From NCBI GenBank assembly GCA_003170935.1, contig PMYA01000018.1, positions 4,571 to 11,284 of the forward strand: a stretch of DNA of 6,714 nt, written 5' to 3'. The notes beneath the pieces are model-generated. The model did no database searches, was not told where the DNA came from, and saw only the letters and a list, made by a program, of their open reading frames with translations. Below, piece after piece: positions 1 to 5,934 of this stretch (position 1 is the first letter of the stretch; every line of letters starts with the position of its first letter). Both the position numbers and the translations under genes were made by a program. This stretch comes from Methanobacteriota archaeon. GTDB taxonomy: Archaea > Halobacteriota > Bog-38 > Methanoflorentales > Methanoflorentaceae.

Positions 1-62
1 TCCACGTCTCTCGCGCGACGCAACTCTTCTACGTTCGGTTCATCCAGATTCAGTATAGCCAT
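1..62 (-). CDS. Possible 5' end of a divergent gene (partial, leaves window)
   Basis: Reading leftward from an ATG at 62-60, the frame stays open to the window edge for 20 codons and begins MAILNLDEPNVEELRRARDV, a hydrophilic, acidic, helix-like start that resembles real protein more than noise. An in-frame TGA lies three codons upstream, so this ATG is the only start that fits. No Shine-Dalgarno is visible. The opposite strand in register is also open (about 3-200) but reads as a serine-rich, implausible peptide with no start. Too little is visible to assign a family, and the call rests only on composition. Confidence 0.3.
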   Translation of the reverse strand, partial: MAILNLDEPNVEELRRARDV

Positions 63-130
63 ACAGCATCATCTTCGTCTTTTGCAGTGTCACGAGGGTT
101 GCTAAGCATTTCTTTGCCGATCTTTCGCGA

Positions 131-145
131 GCGACCGCAGGTCGC
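131..145. repeat. Perfect inverted repeat, 6-bp arms, 3-bp spacer
   Basis: GCGACC (131-136), spacer GCA, GGTCGC (140-145). If the minus-strand TATA-like box at 168-161 is used, transcription would begin near 138-140, so the repeat would span the start site. That is a typical place for an archaeal repressor operator. It could equally be a short GC-rich hairpin with no function. Confidence 0.35.
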
Positions 146-160
146 CTCTTGTCGAGCCGG

Positions 161-168
161 CTTTAAAC
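161..168 (-). promoter_or_regulatory. Weak TATA-box candidate for the leftward gene
   Basis: On the minus strand this reads GTTTAAAG, close to the archaeal TTTAWA-type box, with an A-rich stretch (CAAATAAAG, 180-172) just upstream. It lies about 100 bases before the possible leftward ATG at 62, implying a leader of about 75 bases, which is long for archaea. It is offered as a candidate only. Confidence 0.22.
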
Positions 169-283
169 GTGCTTTATTTGGATCGTTCGTTTATTAACGT
201 TTCTTTTTGCCCAATCCGCTCGCACGACGGCCTTGAGACCACAGATAGGCACGTTGCGTTTTTCAGGAGATACACCCCAGAAG

Positions 284-299
284 CGTCCGCAATGCGACG
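284..299 (+). other. Small hairpin candidate in the leader
   Basis: CGTC (284-287) and GC (289-290) can pair with GC (294-295) and GACG (296-299), leaving one bulged C and an AAT loop. It is a compact 6-bp stem, weak on its own, and listed because it lies upstream of two stronger hairpins before the DUF354 gene. Confidence 0.2.
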
Positions 300-380
300 G
301 CGGTTGAGCTGACGACAAACCAAAGCTCTTATGAATGCGCTCGTCCCACTGCTTACGCGAAGAATCGGTCTCCCGACAAT

Positions 381-411
381 CTCCAAACCGCCACGAAACG
401 GCTGGTTGGAG
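381..411 (+). other. Hairpin, 11 base pairs with two single-base bulges
   Basis: Left arm CTCCAA (381-386), bulged A387, CC (388-389), GCC (390-392); seven-base loop ACGAAAC (393-399); right arm GGC (400-402), bulged T403, GG (404-405), TTGGAG (406-411). All eleven pairs are Watson-Crick. It is the longest stem I found in the noncoding stretch and lies about 80 bases upstream of the DUF354 start, where it would belong to the mRNA leader if transcription begins near the AT-rich core at 161-215. Function is unknown. It has no U-tract after it, so it is not an obvious terminator. Confidence 0.4.
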
Positions 412-449
412 GAGGCAGACGCACAAGCGGCGAGCTGACGGGTATATGG

Positions 450-488
450 GTCACTCCCGCTCTGTTCGGAGGGCGTGCTGGGAGTGAC
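450..488 (+). promoter_or_regulatory. Hairpin enclosing the Shine-Dalgarno of the DUF354 gene
   Basis: GTCACTCCC (450-458) is a perfect inverted repeat of GGGAGTGAC (480-488), separated by 21 bases, with a further possible G459-U479 wobble. The right arm contains the only Shine-Dalgarno-like sequence (GGAG, 481-484) and ends one base before the ATG at 489. In RNA the fold would hide the ribosome-binding site. An alternative is a DNA operator: GTATATG at 442-448 could be a TATA box with a start near 470, placing the two arms on either side of the start. In that case the left arm would not be in the transcript. Confidence 0.45.
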
Positions 489-1589
489 ATGAGAATAGGC
501 GTTTTCATAAATACCCCGGGGCAACTTCATTTTTACCGGAACATAGTGAAGGGTCTCGAGGACCACGGACACGACGTTTCCGTGCTCGTGCGAAAATATG
601 GCGAAATGCACGACCTGCTCGACCAGCTTGACGTCACGTACTACGCGTACTCGTCCAATCCGCCGTCCAAGCTGGGAAAGATGCTCGCGTTTCCCGGGGA
701 CCTATCGAGGGCCCACACCTACCTTAAGCGCCAGCGGGTCGAGGCCGTCACCGGATTTGGCATTTATAACACCTTGGCAGACCGGCTGCTAAAGACGCCG
801 GACATCGTGTTCACCGATTCGGAGCCGATGGTCAACAGCCTCTCATATGCGGTTCAGTACCGCGTGTTTACGCACTTCACCGACGCGATCATCACGCCCG
901 CAGCGTATCGGCAAGATCTGGGGAGCAAACACCTCCGCGTGGAAAGCTACAAGGAGATGGCGTACTTGCATCCCAATTACTACACGCCAAATCCCGACGT
1001 TTATAGTGTGCTTGGCATTGCAGAATCGGACGATTTCGTGCTTCTGCGTTTCAATGCGTTCTTCGCCGTCCACGACGTGGGCATACACGGGTTTACGGCG
1101 GGAGAGAAGATCGACCTGGTCAATCGTCTTGAAAGCGCGGCGCACGTGTTCATCTCATCTGAGGCTGAGGTTCCGTCGGCCCTCAAGGGCTACGTGATGC
1201 CCCTGCCAAAGGCCCGTATCCACGATGCGATCTACTACGCGAAACTCTTGGTAACGGACACGCAGACGATGGCCACCGAAGCGGCGCTGCTCGGCACCCC
1301 CACCGTCCGAAGTAACACGTTTGTCGGGGAGCGAGACATGGGAAATTTCGTTGAACTTGAGCAGCGGTATGGGCTGCTGTTCAACTACCGGGAGCCGCAC
1401 AAGGCAACCGAAAAGGCAGTAGAGCTTGTGCACCAGCCTGACGTCAAAGCACAGTGGCAGGCGAAACGGGAGCACCTGCTCAGCGAGAAGATTGACATTG
1501 CCGCGTTCATGCTCTGGTTTATTGAGCAGTATCCGGAAAGTCGCCGGGAGTTTGCGGACAACCCGGACGTGCAGTACCGATTTACATGA
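489..1589 (+). CDS. DUF354 family GT-B-like protein (COG1817)
   Basis: A 366-residue cytoplasmic protein of the DUF354 family, close to the usual full length. The N-terminal half begins MRIGVFINTPGQLHFYRNIV, the family's first Rossmann strand and helix, followed by H28 and R35 in the G-H-x-V...VR motif. The family signature Y-K-E-M-A-Y-L-H-P is at residues 154-162, followed by L-R-F-N-A (186-190), A-V-H-D (193-196), I-S-S-E (222-225) and the nucleotide-sugar-type block TMATEAALLGTPTVRSN (260-276), then LEQRYGLLF (290-298). The fold is related to the GT-B superfamily that includes UDP-GlcNAc 2-epimerase. No reaction has been firmly assigned to the family, so a glycosyltransferase or sugar-nucleotide role is inference. 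The ATG at 489 follows GGAG at 481-484 with a short 4-base spacer and matches the family start. Its stop overlaps the ATG of wecB (ATGA, 1586-1589), so the two are almost certainly co-transcribed and translationally coupled. Confidence 0.93.
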   Translation: MRIGVFINTPGQLHFYRNIVKGLEDHGHDVSVLVRKYGEMHDLLDQLDVTYYAYSSNPPSKLGKMLAFPGDLSRAHTYLKRQRVEAVTGFGIYNTLADRLLKTPDIVFTDSEPMVNSLSYAVQYRVFTHFTDAIITPAAYRQDLGSKHLRVESYKEMAYLHPNYYTPNPDVYSVLGIAESDDFVLLRFNAFFAVHDVGIHGFTAGEKIDLVNRLESAAHVFISSEAEVPSALKGYVMPLPKARIHDAIYYAKLLVTDTQTMATEAALLGTPTVRSNTFVGERDMGNFVELEQRYGLLFNYREPHKATEKAVELVHQPDVKAQWQAKREHLLSEKIDIAAFMLWFIEQYPESRREFADNPDVQYRFT

Positions 1590-2659
1590 CCATGAAAGTC
1601 GCGAGCATCGTCGGGGCCCGGCCGAACTTTGTCAAGCTCGCTCCGGTGTCAGAAGCGCTGCGGAAACGATGTGACGAAGTCATCATTCACACCGGGCAGC
1701 ACTACGATTATGAGATGGACACGCTCTTTTTCGATGAGCTCCAGATACCAAAGCCCGCGTATCACCTCGAGGTCGGATCAGGGTCACACGGCGCACAAAC
1801 GGGCGAGATGCTCATCGGGATCGAAGCCGCGTTGCTCCGTGAGCAGCCTGATGCCGTGCTCGTTTTTGGCGACACGAACACGACGTTTGCCGGAGCGCTC
1901 GCCGCCGCGAAAATGCAGATGACGGTCGGTCACGTCGAAGCCGGCCTGAGAAGCTTCAACCGCGCGATGCCCGAGGAGATCAACAGGGTGCTCACCGATC
2001 ATTGCTCAGATCTCTTGTTCTGCCCCACCGAGACGGCGGTCGGCAACTTGGCGGCGGAGGGTATTACGACGGGGGTCTCGCTCACCGGTGACGTGACGGT
2101 TGACGCGTTACGCACGCACACCCAAATGGCCGAGACGAGCTCACACGTGCTCGATGACCTGGCGCTCACCCGGCGCGAATACTGCCTCGCCACGATTCAT
2201 CGACCGAGCAATACTGACGTCGAGCGCAACCTAAAGAGCATCATCGAGACGTTTGCTGGGATAGCGAACGTCGTGTTTCCGTGTCACCCGCGGACCGAAC
2301 GTTTTCTGAGAAAGTACGGGCTCTGGGAGTATGCAATGAGTCACCTGAATGTCATTAGACCGGCGGGATACTTCGACATGATCGTGCTCGAAAAGAACGC
2401 CCGGCTCATTCTCACCGATTCGGGCGGCGTCCAAAAGGAAGCGTACATCCTCAAAGTGCCGTGCATCACGCTGCGTGGCGAGACGGAGTGGGTTGAAACG
2501 GTCGAAGACGGGTGGAACATCCTCGTCGGAAACGACAGAGACAAAATAATGGACGCGGTCGCTCACTTTTCGCCCCCGCGCGCGCAACGACACGTCTTTG
2601 GGCGCGGAGATGCAAGCATCCGAATAGCGGCGACCCTCGTTGAACACGCCCTCACGTGA
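1586..2659 (+). CDS. wecB: UDP-N-acetylglucosamine 2-epimerase (non-hydrolysing)
   Basis: This enzyme interconverts UDP-GlcNAc and UDP-ManNAc (EC 5.1.3.14) in the cytoplasm, supplying ManNAc or, after oxidation by WecC, ManNAcA for surface glycans. WecC is not in the window. At 357 residues it is full length. Motifs in order: G-A-R-P-N-F-V-K-L-A-P (10-20), T-G-Q-H-Y-D-Y-E-M-D (36-45), G-D-T-N-T-T (95-100), H-V-E-A-G-L-R-S (116-123) then M-P-E-E-x-N-R (128-134), T-I-H-R-P-S-N (203-209), D-S-G-G-V-Q-K-E-A-Y (278-287), and L-R-x-E-T-E-W-V-E-T-V (297-307). The family's catalytic residues appear present: Asp96, Glu118, Glu131 and His205. It retains Gln38/His39 and Arg206, which correspond to bacterial allosteric-site positions, but I cannot say whether allostery operates. 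There is no Shine-Dalgarno, which fits coupling to the preceding gene through the ATGA overlap. A second ATG at 1592 would give the more typical N-terminus MKVASIVGARPN. Confidence 0.96.
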   Translation: MTMKVASIVGARPNFVKLAPVSEALRKRCDEVIIHTGQHYDYEMDTLFFDELQIPKPAYHLEVGSGSHGAQTGEMLIGIEAALLREQPDAVLVFGDTNTTFAGALAAAKMQMTVGHVEAGLRSFNRAMPEEINRVLTDHCSDLLFCPTETAVGNLAAEGITTGVSLTGDVTVDALRTHTQMAETSSHVLDDLALTRREYCLATIHRPSNTDVERNLKSIIETFAGIANVVFPCHPRTERFLRKYGLWEYAMSHLNVIRPAGYFDMIVLEKNARLILTDSGGVQKEAYILKVPCITLRGETEWVETVEDGWNILVGNDRDKIMDAVAHFSPPRAQRHVFGRGDASIRIAATLVEHALT

Positions 2660-2660
2660 C

Positions 2661-2711
2661 GCGGTGCAGCGGTATCCGTACGCACGGCGCGGCACGCGGA
2701 ATCAGCACCGC
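2661..2711 (+). other. Inverted repeat just after wecB
   Basis: GCGGTGC (2661-2667) pairs perfectly with GCACCGC (2705-2711) across a 37-base GC-rich loop that can form smaller stems (for example CGG-TAT-CCG, 2670-2678). It starts two bases after the wecB stop, so it may mark the mRNA 3' end of the two-gene unit. There is no U-tract, which archaeal terminators usually need, so termination is uncertain. Confidence 0.25.
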
Positions 2712-2739
2712 ACTGTATCTCATCGACTGAATGCAGCCG

Positions 2740-2756
2740 TACCAATGGCTACCAAT
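2740..2756 (+). repeat. Tandem TACCAAT repeat upstream of the propeller-gene promoter
   Basis: TACCAAT occurs at 2740-2746 and again at 2750-2756, spaced exactly ten bases, about one helical turn. The second copy ends nine bases before the TATA box at 2766. Two same-face sites just upstream of BRE/TATA are a classic arrangement for an archaeal activator, but no known regulator motif is recognised. Confidence 0.35.
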
Positions 2757-2765
2757 ATCAGAAGA

Positions 2766-2773
2766 TTTATAAG
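2766..2773 (+). promoter_or_regulatory. Archaeal TATA box for the surface propeller gene
   Basis: TTTATAAG, preceded by a purine-rich AGAAGA that could serve as BRE. At the usual spacing of about 25 bases, transcription would start near 2791-2795, giving a very short leader containing the Shine-Dalgarno at 2796-2802. It lies in 150 bases of noncoding DNA after wecB, so the propeller gene probably has its own transcript. Confidence 0.6.
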
Positions 2774-2795
2774 CCTGAATGAACGAAAAGAGGCG

Positions 2796-2802
2796 AGAGG
2801 AG
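2796..2802 (+). promoter_or_regulatory. Shine-Dalgarno that fixes a GTG start
   Basis: AGAGGAG ends seven bases before the GTG at 2810. This good match and spacing decide in favour of the GTG, which also opens directly into a basic signal-peptide n-region (MSIKRR). Confidence 0.65.
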
Positions 2803-2809
2803 CAAAACG

Positions 2810-4303
2810 GTGTCCATCAAGCGGCGCACTGCAGTGGTAGTTCTCTTTGTGTTTTTTTTGTTACTTGCCTCGGTCAGCACCGTTGCCGCTGCGTCAGCGC
2901 CTCCAATGCAGTGGCAAAAAACGTTTTCGGGCAATGCATGGGCGGATGCGTCTGACGCTATTCAGACTATTGATGGGGGCTATTTCATCGTCGGCTACAC
3001 GAATTCTTCCAACCCGGGCACGAACGACCTGTACTTTCTCAAGACCGATGAAAATGGCAACAAGCTCTGGGATTTAACGATCAACGCTACTGGTGGCGAG
3101 TTTTATCGTTCCGTTCTTCAGACCCGGGACGGCGGCTATACCGTGAGTCTCTATCGAAACGCAACGTCAACAGTCGGTCACGACGTATGGATCATTCGGG
3201 TCAAAACGGATTTGGTGACGTCAACCGCGACGAGCAACGTCACGCGGCAGGAGGGTTACACGCCGGTCATCGAATGGACACGTCTTTTCAAATCCATCGA
3301 TGCGGACGGGAATTTCATCATACGGCCGCGCGAAGACGGGTACATGCTGCTCAGCGAGATAAACTCCACCATGCTGCTTTTTAAGCTCACCACCGATGGG
3401 AACCCCCTCTGGCAGAAGAACTACTCCGTCGGCAACCAGACGCTCATTCGCAGCTACCGACTCACTGAGGACGACGGCGTGCTCATCGGTGCGTACAACA
3501 ACTCCTCGGGGGAAAACGATCTTGCCGCACTGAAGCTGAAGTCCATCGAATCGCTCCTTAACAGCAGCGACAATGCGACTCAGAACCTTGAGCTGGAGTG
3601 GCAGTCGAACTACGGCAGGCCCGGCTACTTCTTGCAGGCGGCGAAGCTCGCCACGGAAAGCTACTTCTTGTCCGGCGATGCAAACCGCACGGGCAACGGC
3701 AGCCAAATGTACATTCTTAAGACTGATCTGAACGGCAACGCACTCTGGGAGAACGGGTACGGGGATCATGAGGACCAATTCCGCGCCGTGTATACGACAA
3801 ACGACAATGGCTTCCTTGTAACGAGTTATCGGGGCACCGACCTCTATTTAATCAAGACGGATGGAAATGGAACGGCGCTGTGGAATAATGCGTACGGCGG
3901 GCAGAACGTTAATCTCCGCTACGTTCAAGAGAATCCCGATGGCAGCTTTTATCTCGCCGGCAACGCTAACCAGGATCCGAACAAGATGGCCGACTATTAT
4001 CTCCAAAAGATCGACGCGAACGGGACAAGCCTCTGGGGACAAGCGTACGGAAGTAATCAAGACGATAAGCTCGAGACCTTCGTCAATTCGAACGATGGCG
4101 GCGTGTTGCTTGTGGGCCACTCTGCGTACGCCGGAGGCGATAGCAGCGCCATTTACCTCGTGAAAGTTGGTCCGGAACAACCGTCCCAGGGTCTCTTGGG
4201 ATCCTTCCTGTCCTTCCTGTCAAATAGAACGCCCATTGCGATAGCAGCAGTGGTGATCGTTGCGGCAGTCGTTATTTATGGTGCGTGGCGCTATATGCGG
4301 TAA
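2810..4303 (+). CDS. Exported, membrane-anchored beta-propeller-repeat surface protein
   Basis: A 497-residue protein I recognise by architecture, not by a named family. Residues 1-30 form a Sec signal peptide: basic n-region, hydrophobic core (8-20), small residues ending A-S-A near 30. Residues 33-454 hold about eight Trp-bounded repeats with the pattern W...YG...D.F......DGGY.L.G.......D.YL.KTD..GN.LW, as in archaeal surface proteins with 7- or 8-bladed propellers. Repeats at the ends (33-87, 264-409) are regular; those at 87-264 are longer and more diverged. A final hydrophobic helix (475-493) followed by the tail RYMR anchors it, with the propeller facing out. Sixteen N-x-S/T sequons are present (N65, 92, 117, 143, 185, 204, 209, 230, 231, 251, 255, 292, 296, 353, 404, 472), some in the repeat turns, so heavy N-glycosylation is likely. 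Ligand or partner is unknown. It has its own TATA box and Shine-Dalgarno; the neighbours suggest it may be a glycan acceptor. Confidence 0.9.
   Translation: MSIKRRTAVVVLFVFFLLLASVSTVAAASAPPMQWQKTFSGNAWADASDAIQTIDGGYFIVGYTNSSNPGTNDLYFLKTDENGNKLWDLTINATGGEFYRSVLQTRDGGYTVSLYRNATSTVGHDVWIIRVKTDLVTSTATSNVTRQEGYTPVIEWTRLFKSIDADGNFIIRPREDGYMLLSEINSTMLLFKLTTDGNPLWQKNYSVGNQTLIRSYRLTEDDGVLIGAYNNSSGENDLAALKLKSIESLLNSSDNATQNLELEWQSNYGRPGYFLQAAKLATESYFLSGDANRTGNGSQMYILKTDLNGNALWENGYGDHEDQFRAVYTTNDNGFLVTSYRGTDLYLIKTDGNGTALWNNAYGGQNVNLRYVQENPDGSFYLAGNANQDPNKMADYYLQKIDANGTSLWGQAYGSNQDDKLETFVNSNDGGVLLVGHSAYAGGDSSAIYLVKVGPEQPSQGLLGSFLSFLSNRTPIAIAAVVIVAAVVIYGAWRYMR
2906..4171 (+). repeat. Coding repeats: about eight propeller blades
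   Basis: Blade limits by residue of the surface protein, each running Trp to Trp: 33-87, 87-156, 156-201, 201-264, 264-313, 313-358, 358-409, 409-454. The clearest shared segment is K-x-D-x-N-G-x-x-L-W, found at residues 78-87 (3041-3070), 304-313 (3719-3748), 349-358 (3854-3883) and 400-409 (4007-4036), with a degenerate copy at 193-201. The DNA copies differ at many synonymous sites, so the duplications are old. Confidence 0.7.
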
Positions 4304-4374
4304 GATCATATCCCTCGAACGGCTGCGCATTCCCATCTGGCCACTGTCACATGCCTTTGATCGCAACCCGGTGA

Positions 4375-5754
4375 GTGCGCGTAAAAAAACGTTTAAGGCA
4401 TGCTTGCGCAAGGATGGGCGTTATGTGGAACCAGCTCCTCTTTGTGGCCGCACACGAATGGGGAAACCGTCATTTCTATCCGCTTTATAGGCAGCTCGTG
4501 CGCAATCAGTGGAGGCCCTACGCAGAACTGAAGGCTGAGCAGGAAAAGGCCCTTCGACTTATGGTGCGCTTTGCGTACGAAAACGTCCCATACTACCACA
4601 CCGCGTTTCGGCAGCGCAACGTGCAGCCTGATGACATCCGCGTCATTGAGGATCTCGTGAAGCTGCCCGTCATCACGAAGCAAATCATCAATCAGCACTG
4701 GGAGCACTTCAAGCCACGCAACTTGGACCGCATGAAGTACACGGAAAATGCGACGGGCGGCACGAGCGGCACGCCGTTCACCTATCGGCTCGGAAACTAC
4801 GATCGCTTTTTCAGCGCCGCGCTCACGTACCGCGGATGGGGGTATGCGGGGTATCAGTTAGGCGACCGGATGATGATGCTCGCTGGCGCATCGCTCGACG
4901 TCGGAAAAAAGTCTCGCGCTGCTGCGCGCTTCGAAGAGACGTTGCGAAATATCAAGAAGCGCTCATCATTTGACATGAGCGATGAAGCCCTCCAGACCTA
5001 TGCCCACACCGTCAATTCATTCAAGCCGAAATTCGTACGCGGGTACCCGTCAGCACTCCACGTCTTTGCGCAGTGGATTGAAGATAACGGCATCAACATC
5101 CACGTCCCAAAAGCCGTGTTTACCACGTCAGAGAAGCTGTTCCCGCGCATGCGTCGCACGATGGAAAGCGTCTTCGGATGCGACGTGTACGACGGGTACG
5201 GTCTCAACGATGGGGGCCTCAGCTCCTACGAATGTGCAGAACACTGCGGCATGCACGTCGACACCGAGCGCAGCGTCATGGAAATCATCGACGAAAACGG
5301 TCATCAAATTGATGAGGGTGAGGGTAGCATACTTGCGACCGCCCTTCACAACTACGCGATGCCGTTTATCCGCTACGATACGGAAGACATAGGCGCGTTA
5401 ACGGCTGACAGCTGTCCTTGCGGACGGGGGTATAGGCTCCTGCGTGAACTCGTCGGAAAGAGCGTTGACGTGCTTATCACCCCCGAAGGAACGCACGTGC
5501 ACGGCTGGTTTTTCGCCTTGCTACTTGAGCACGCTAAGGGCGTAAAGGAGTATCAGGTTGTGCAAGATACGATCGACACCGTAACGATACGAATCGTGCC
5601 GGACGTGGGATTTGACAGCCACGAGATGGACGTCATAAGGAAACACGTGCACGAAAGAAGCCCCGAGTGGCACGTTGAGCTCGTACTGGTCGACCACATC
5701 GACCGGACGCAGGCCGGGAAGTACAAGTACATCGTCAACCGCGTTACCAGTTAG
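4375..5754 (+). CDS. CapK/PaaK-like adenylate-forming enzyme (COG1541)
   Basis: The longest frame is 459 residues from GTG 4375, similar to the family length. Family members adenylate a carboxylic acid with ATP and may pass it to CoA (phenylacetate-CoA ligase) or, in the CapK group of capsule and EPS clusters, to an unknown acceptor. Visible features, numbered from that GTG: family N-terminal helix ending Y-E-N-V-P-Y-Y (68-74), K-L-P-V-I-T-K (96-102), phosphate-binding loop A-T-G-G-T-S-G-T-P (126-134), Y-G-L-N-D-G-G (275-281) where most relatives have Y-G-x-T/S-E, R-Y-D-T-E-D (333-338), G-K-S-V-D (361-365) in place of the usual G-R-x-x-D, and a C-terminal small domain with T-Q-A-G-K-Y-K (445-451) supplying the likely catalytic lysine. 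Cys287, Cys291, Cys347 and Cys349 could bind a metal. No transmembrane segment is evident. The outermost start is given so no coding sequence is lost, but GTG 4375 has no Shine-Dalgarno; ATG 4414 or 4423 is more likely. The context suggests glycan decoration rather than phenylacetate breakdown. Confidence 0.9.
   Translation: MRVKKRLRHACARMGVMWNQLLFVAAHEWGNRHFYPLYRQLVRNQWRPYAELKAEQEKALRLMVRFAYENVPYYHTAFRQRNVQPDDIRVIEDLVKLPVITKQIINQHWEHFKPRNLDRMKYTENATGGTSGTPFTYRLGNYDRFFSAALTYRGWGYAGYQLGDRMMMLAGASLDVGKKSRAAARFEETLRNIKKRSSFDMSDEALQTYAHTVNSFKPKFVRGYPSALHVFAQWIEDNGINIHVPKAVFTTSEKLFPRMRRTMESVFGCDVYDGYGLNDGGLSSYECAEHCGMHVDTERSVMEIIDENGHQIDEGEGSILATALHNYAMPFIRYDTEDIGALTADSCPCGRGYRLLRELVGKSVDVLITPEGTHVHGWFFALLLEHAKGVKEYQVVQDTIDTVTIRIVPDVGFDSHEMDVIRKHVHERSPEWHVELVLVDHIDRTQAGKYKYIVNRVTS
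4384..4397 (+). promoter_or_regulatory. Possible promoter for the CapK-like gene
   Basis: An A-rich run (AAAAAA, 4384-4389) followed by CGTTTAAG (4390-4397) resembles a BRE plus TATA box. Transcription would start near 4418-4421, just before the ATG at 4423, giving a nearly leaderless mRNA. This would put the promoter inside the longest reading frame and rule out the GTG at 4375 as the start used by that transcript. Confidence 0.33.
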
Positions 5755-5767
5755 CACGCTCGTATCG

Positions 5768-5795
5768 TTTTGCCCGACCGATGCCTCGCGTTTTT
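5768..5795 (+). terminator. T-rich terminator candidate for the CapK-like gene
   Basis: T4 at 5768-5771 and T5 at 5791-5795 lie 14 and 37 bases after the stop. Archaeal polymerase terminates at T-runs on the coding strand without needing a hairpin, so these fit, though the runs are short. No comparable run is seen for the minus-strand gene in the same gap. Confidence 0.3.
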
Positions 5796-5820
5796 GTGCG
5801 TGCCCGTACAGCGGCTGATA

Positions 5821-5836
5821 CGTCCCCGCGGGAACG
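5821..5836. repeat. Palindrome in the convergent intergenic gap
   Basis: CCCGCGGG (5825-5832) is a perfect palindrome and is extended by CGT (5821-5823) and ACG (5834-5836) with one mismatch pair. It sits midway between two convergent genes and is followed by CGATCG (5838-5843). It might be a hairpin acting at mRNA 3' ends on both strands, but GC-rich palindromes also arise by chance. Confidence 0.25.
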
Positions 5837-5934
5837 ACGATCGTAGGTCCGTTCACTGAGACGCATGGGCTCCACACGCAACGTCCACAATGAAGCCGGC
5901 CCACGCGGCAATGGTGCGCGTCCGTTCGGCTCCG

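Larger units (their letters stand above)
63..488. other. Long noncoding stretch with AT-rich core and several inverted repeats
   Basis: No frame on either strand looks like protein here. Short open frames on the minus strand (163-426 and 174-611) are rich in Arg, Cys and Ser, match no family I recognise, and the longer one runs into the antisense of the DUF354 gene. Bases about 161-215 are AT-rich with TATA-like boxes on both strands (CTTTAAAC 161-168, CTTTATTT 172-179, GTTTATTAAC 189-198) and a T5 run. Downstream are hairpin-capable repeats at 284-299, 381-411 and 450-488. The simplest reading is a divergent promoter region, with a long structured 5' leader for the rightward genes if transcription starts near the AT-rich core. 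Confidence 0.5.

Noticed and set aside
50..109. 19-codon minus-strand ORF (ATG at 109) overlapping the possible leftward gene start
   Set aside because: Too short, no ribosome-binding site, and the codons would only make sense with an unproven frameshift.
107..316. Plus-strand frame open for about 67 codons, with no ATG
   Set aside because: No good start or ribosome-binding site, no recognisable motif, and it crosses the AT-rich promoter-like core.
163..611. Minus-strand open frames of 87 and 145 codons covering the left noncoding stretch
   Set aside because: Composition is Arg/Cys/Ser-rich, there is no Shine-Dalgarno, no family is recognisable, and the longer frame overlaps the well-supported DUF354 gene antisense.
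1144..5651. Repeated CACGTG palindromes (for example near 1143, 2144, 2653, 5496 and 5644)
   Set aside because: Mostly inside coding sequence and explained by His-Val and Thr-Cys type codons in CpG-rich DNA; no spacing pattern.
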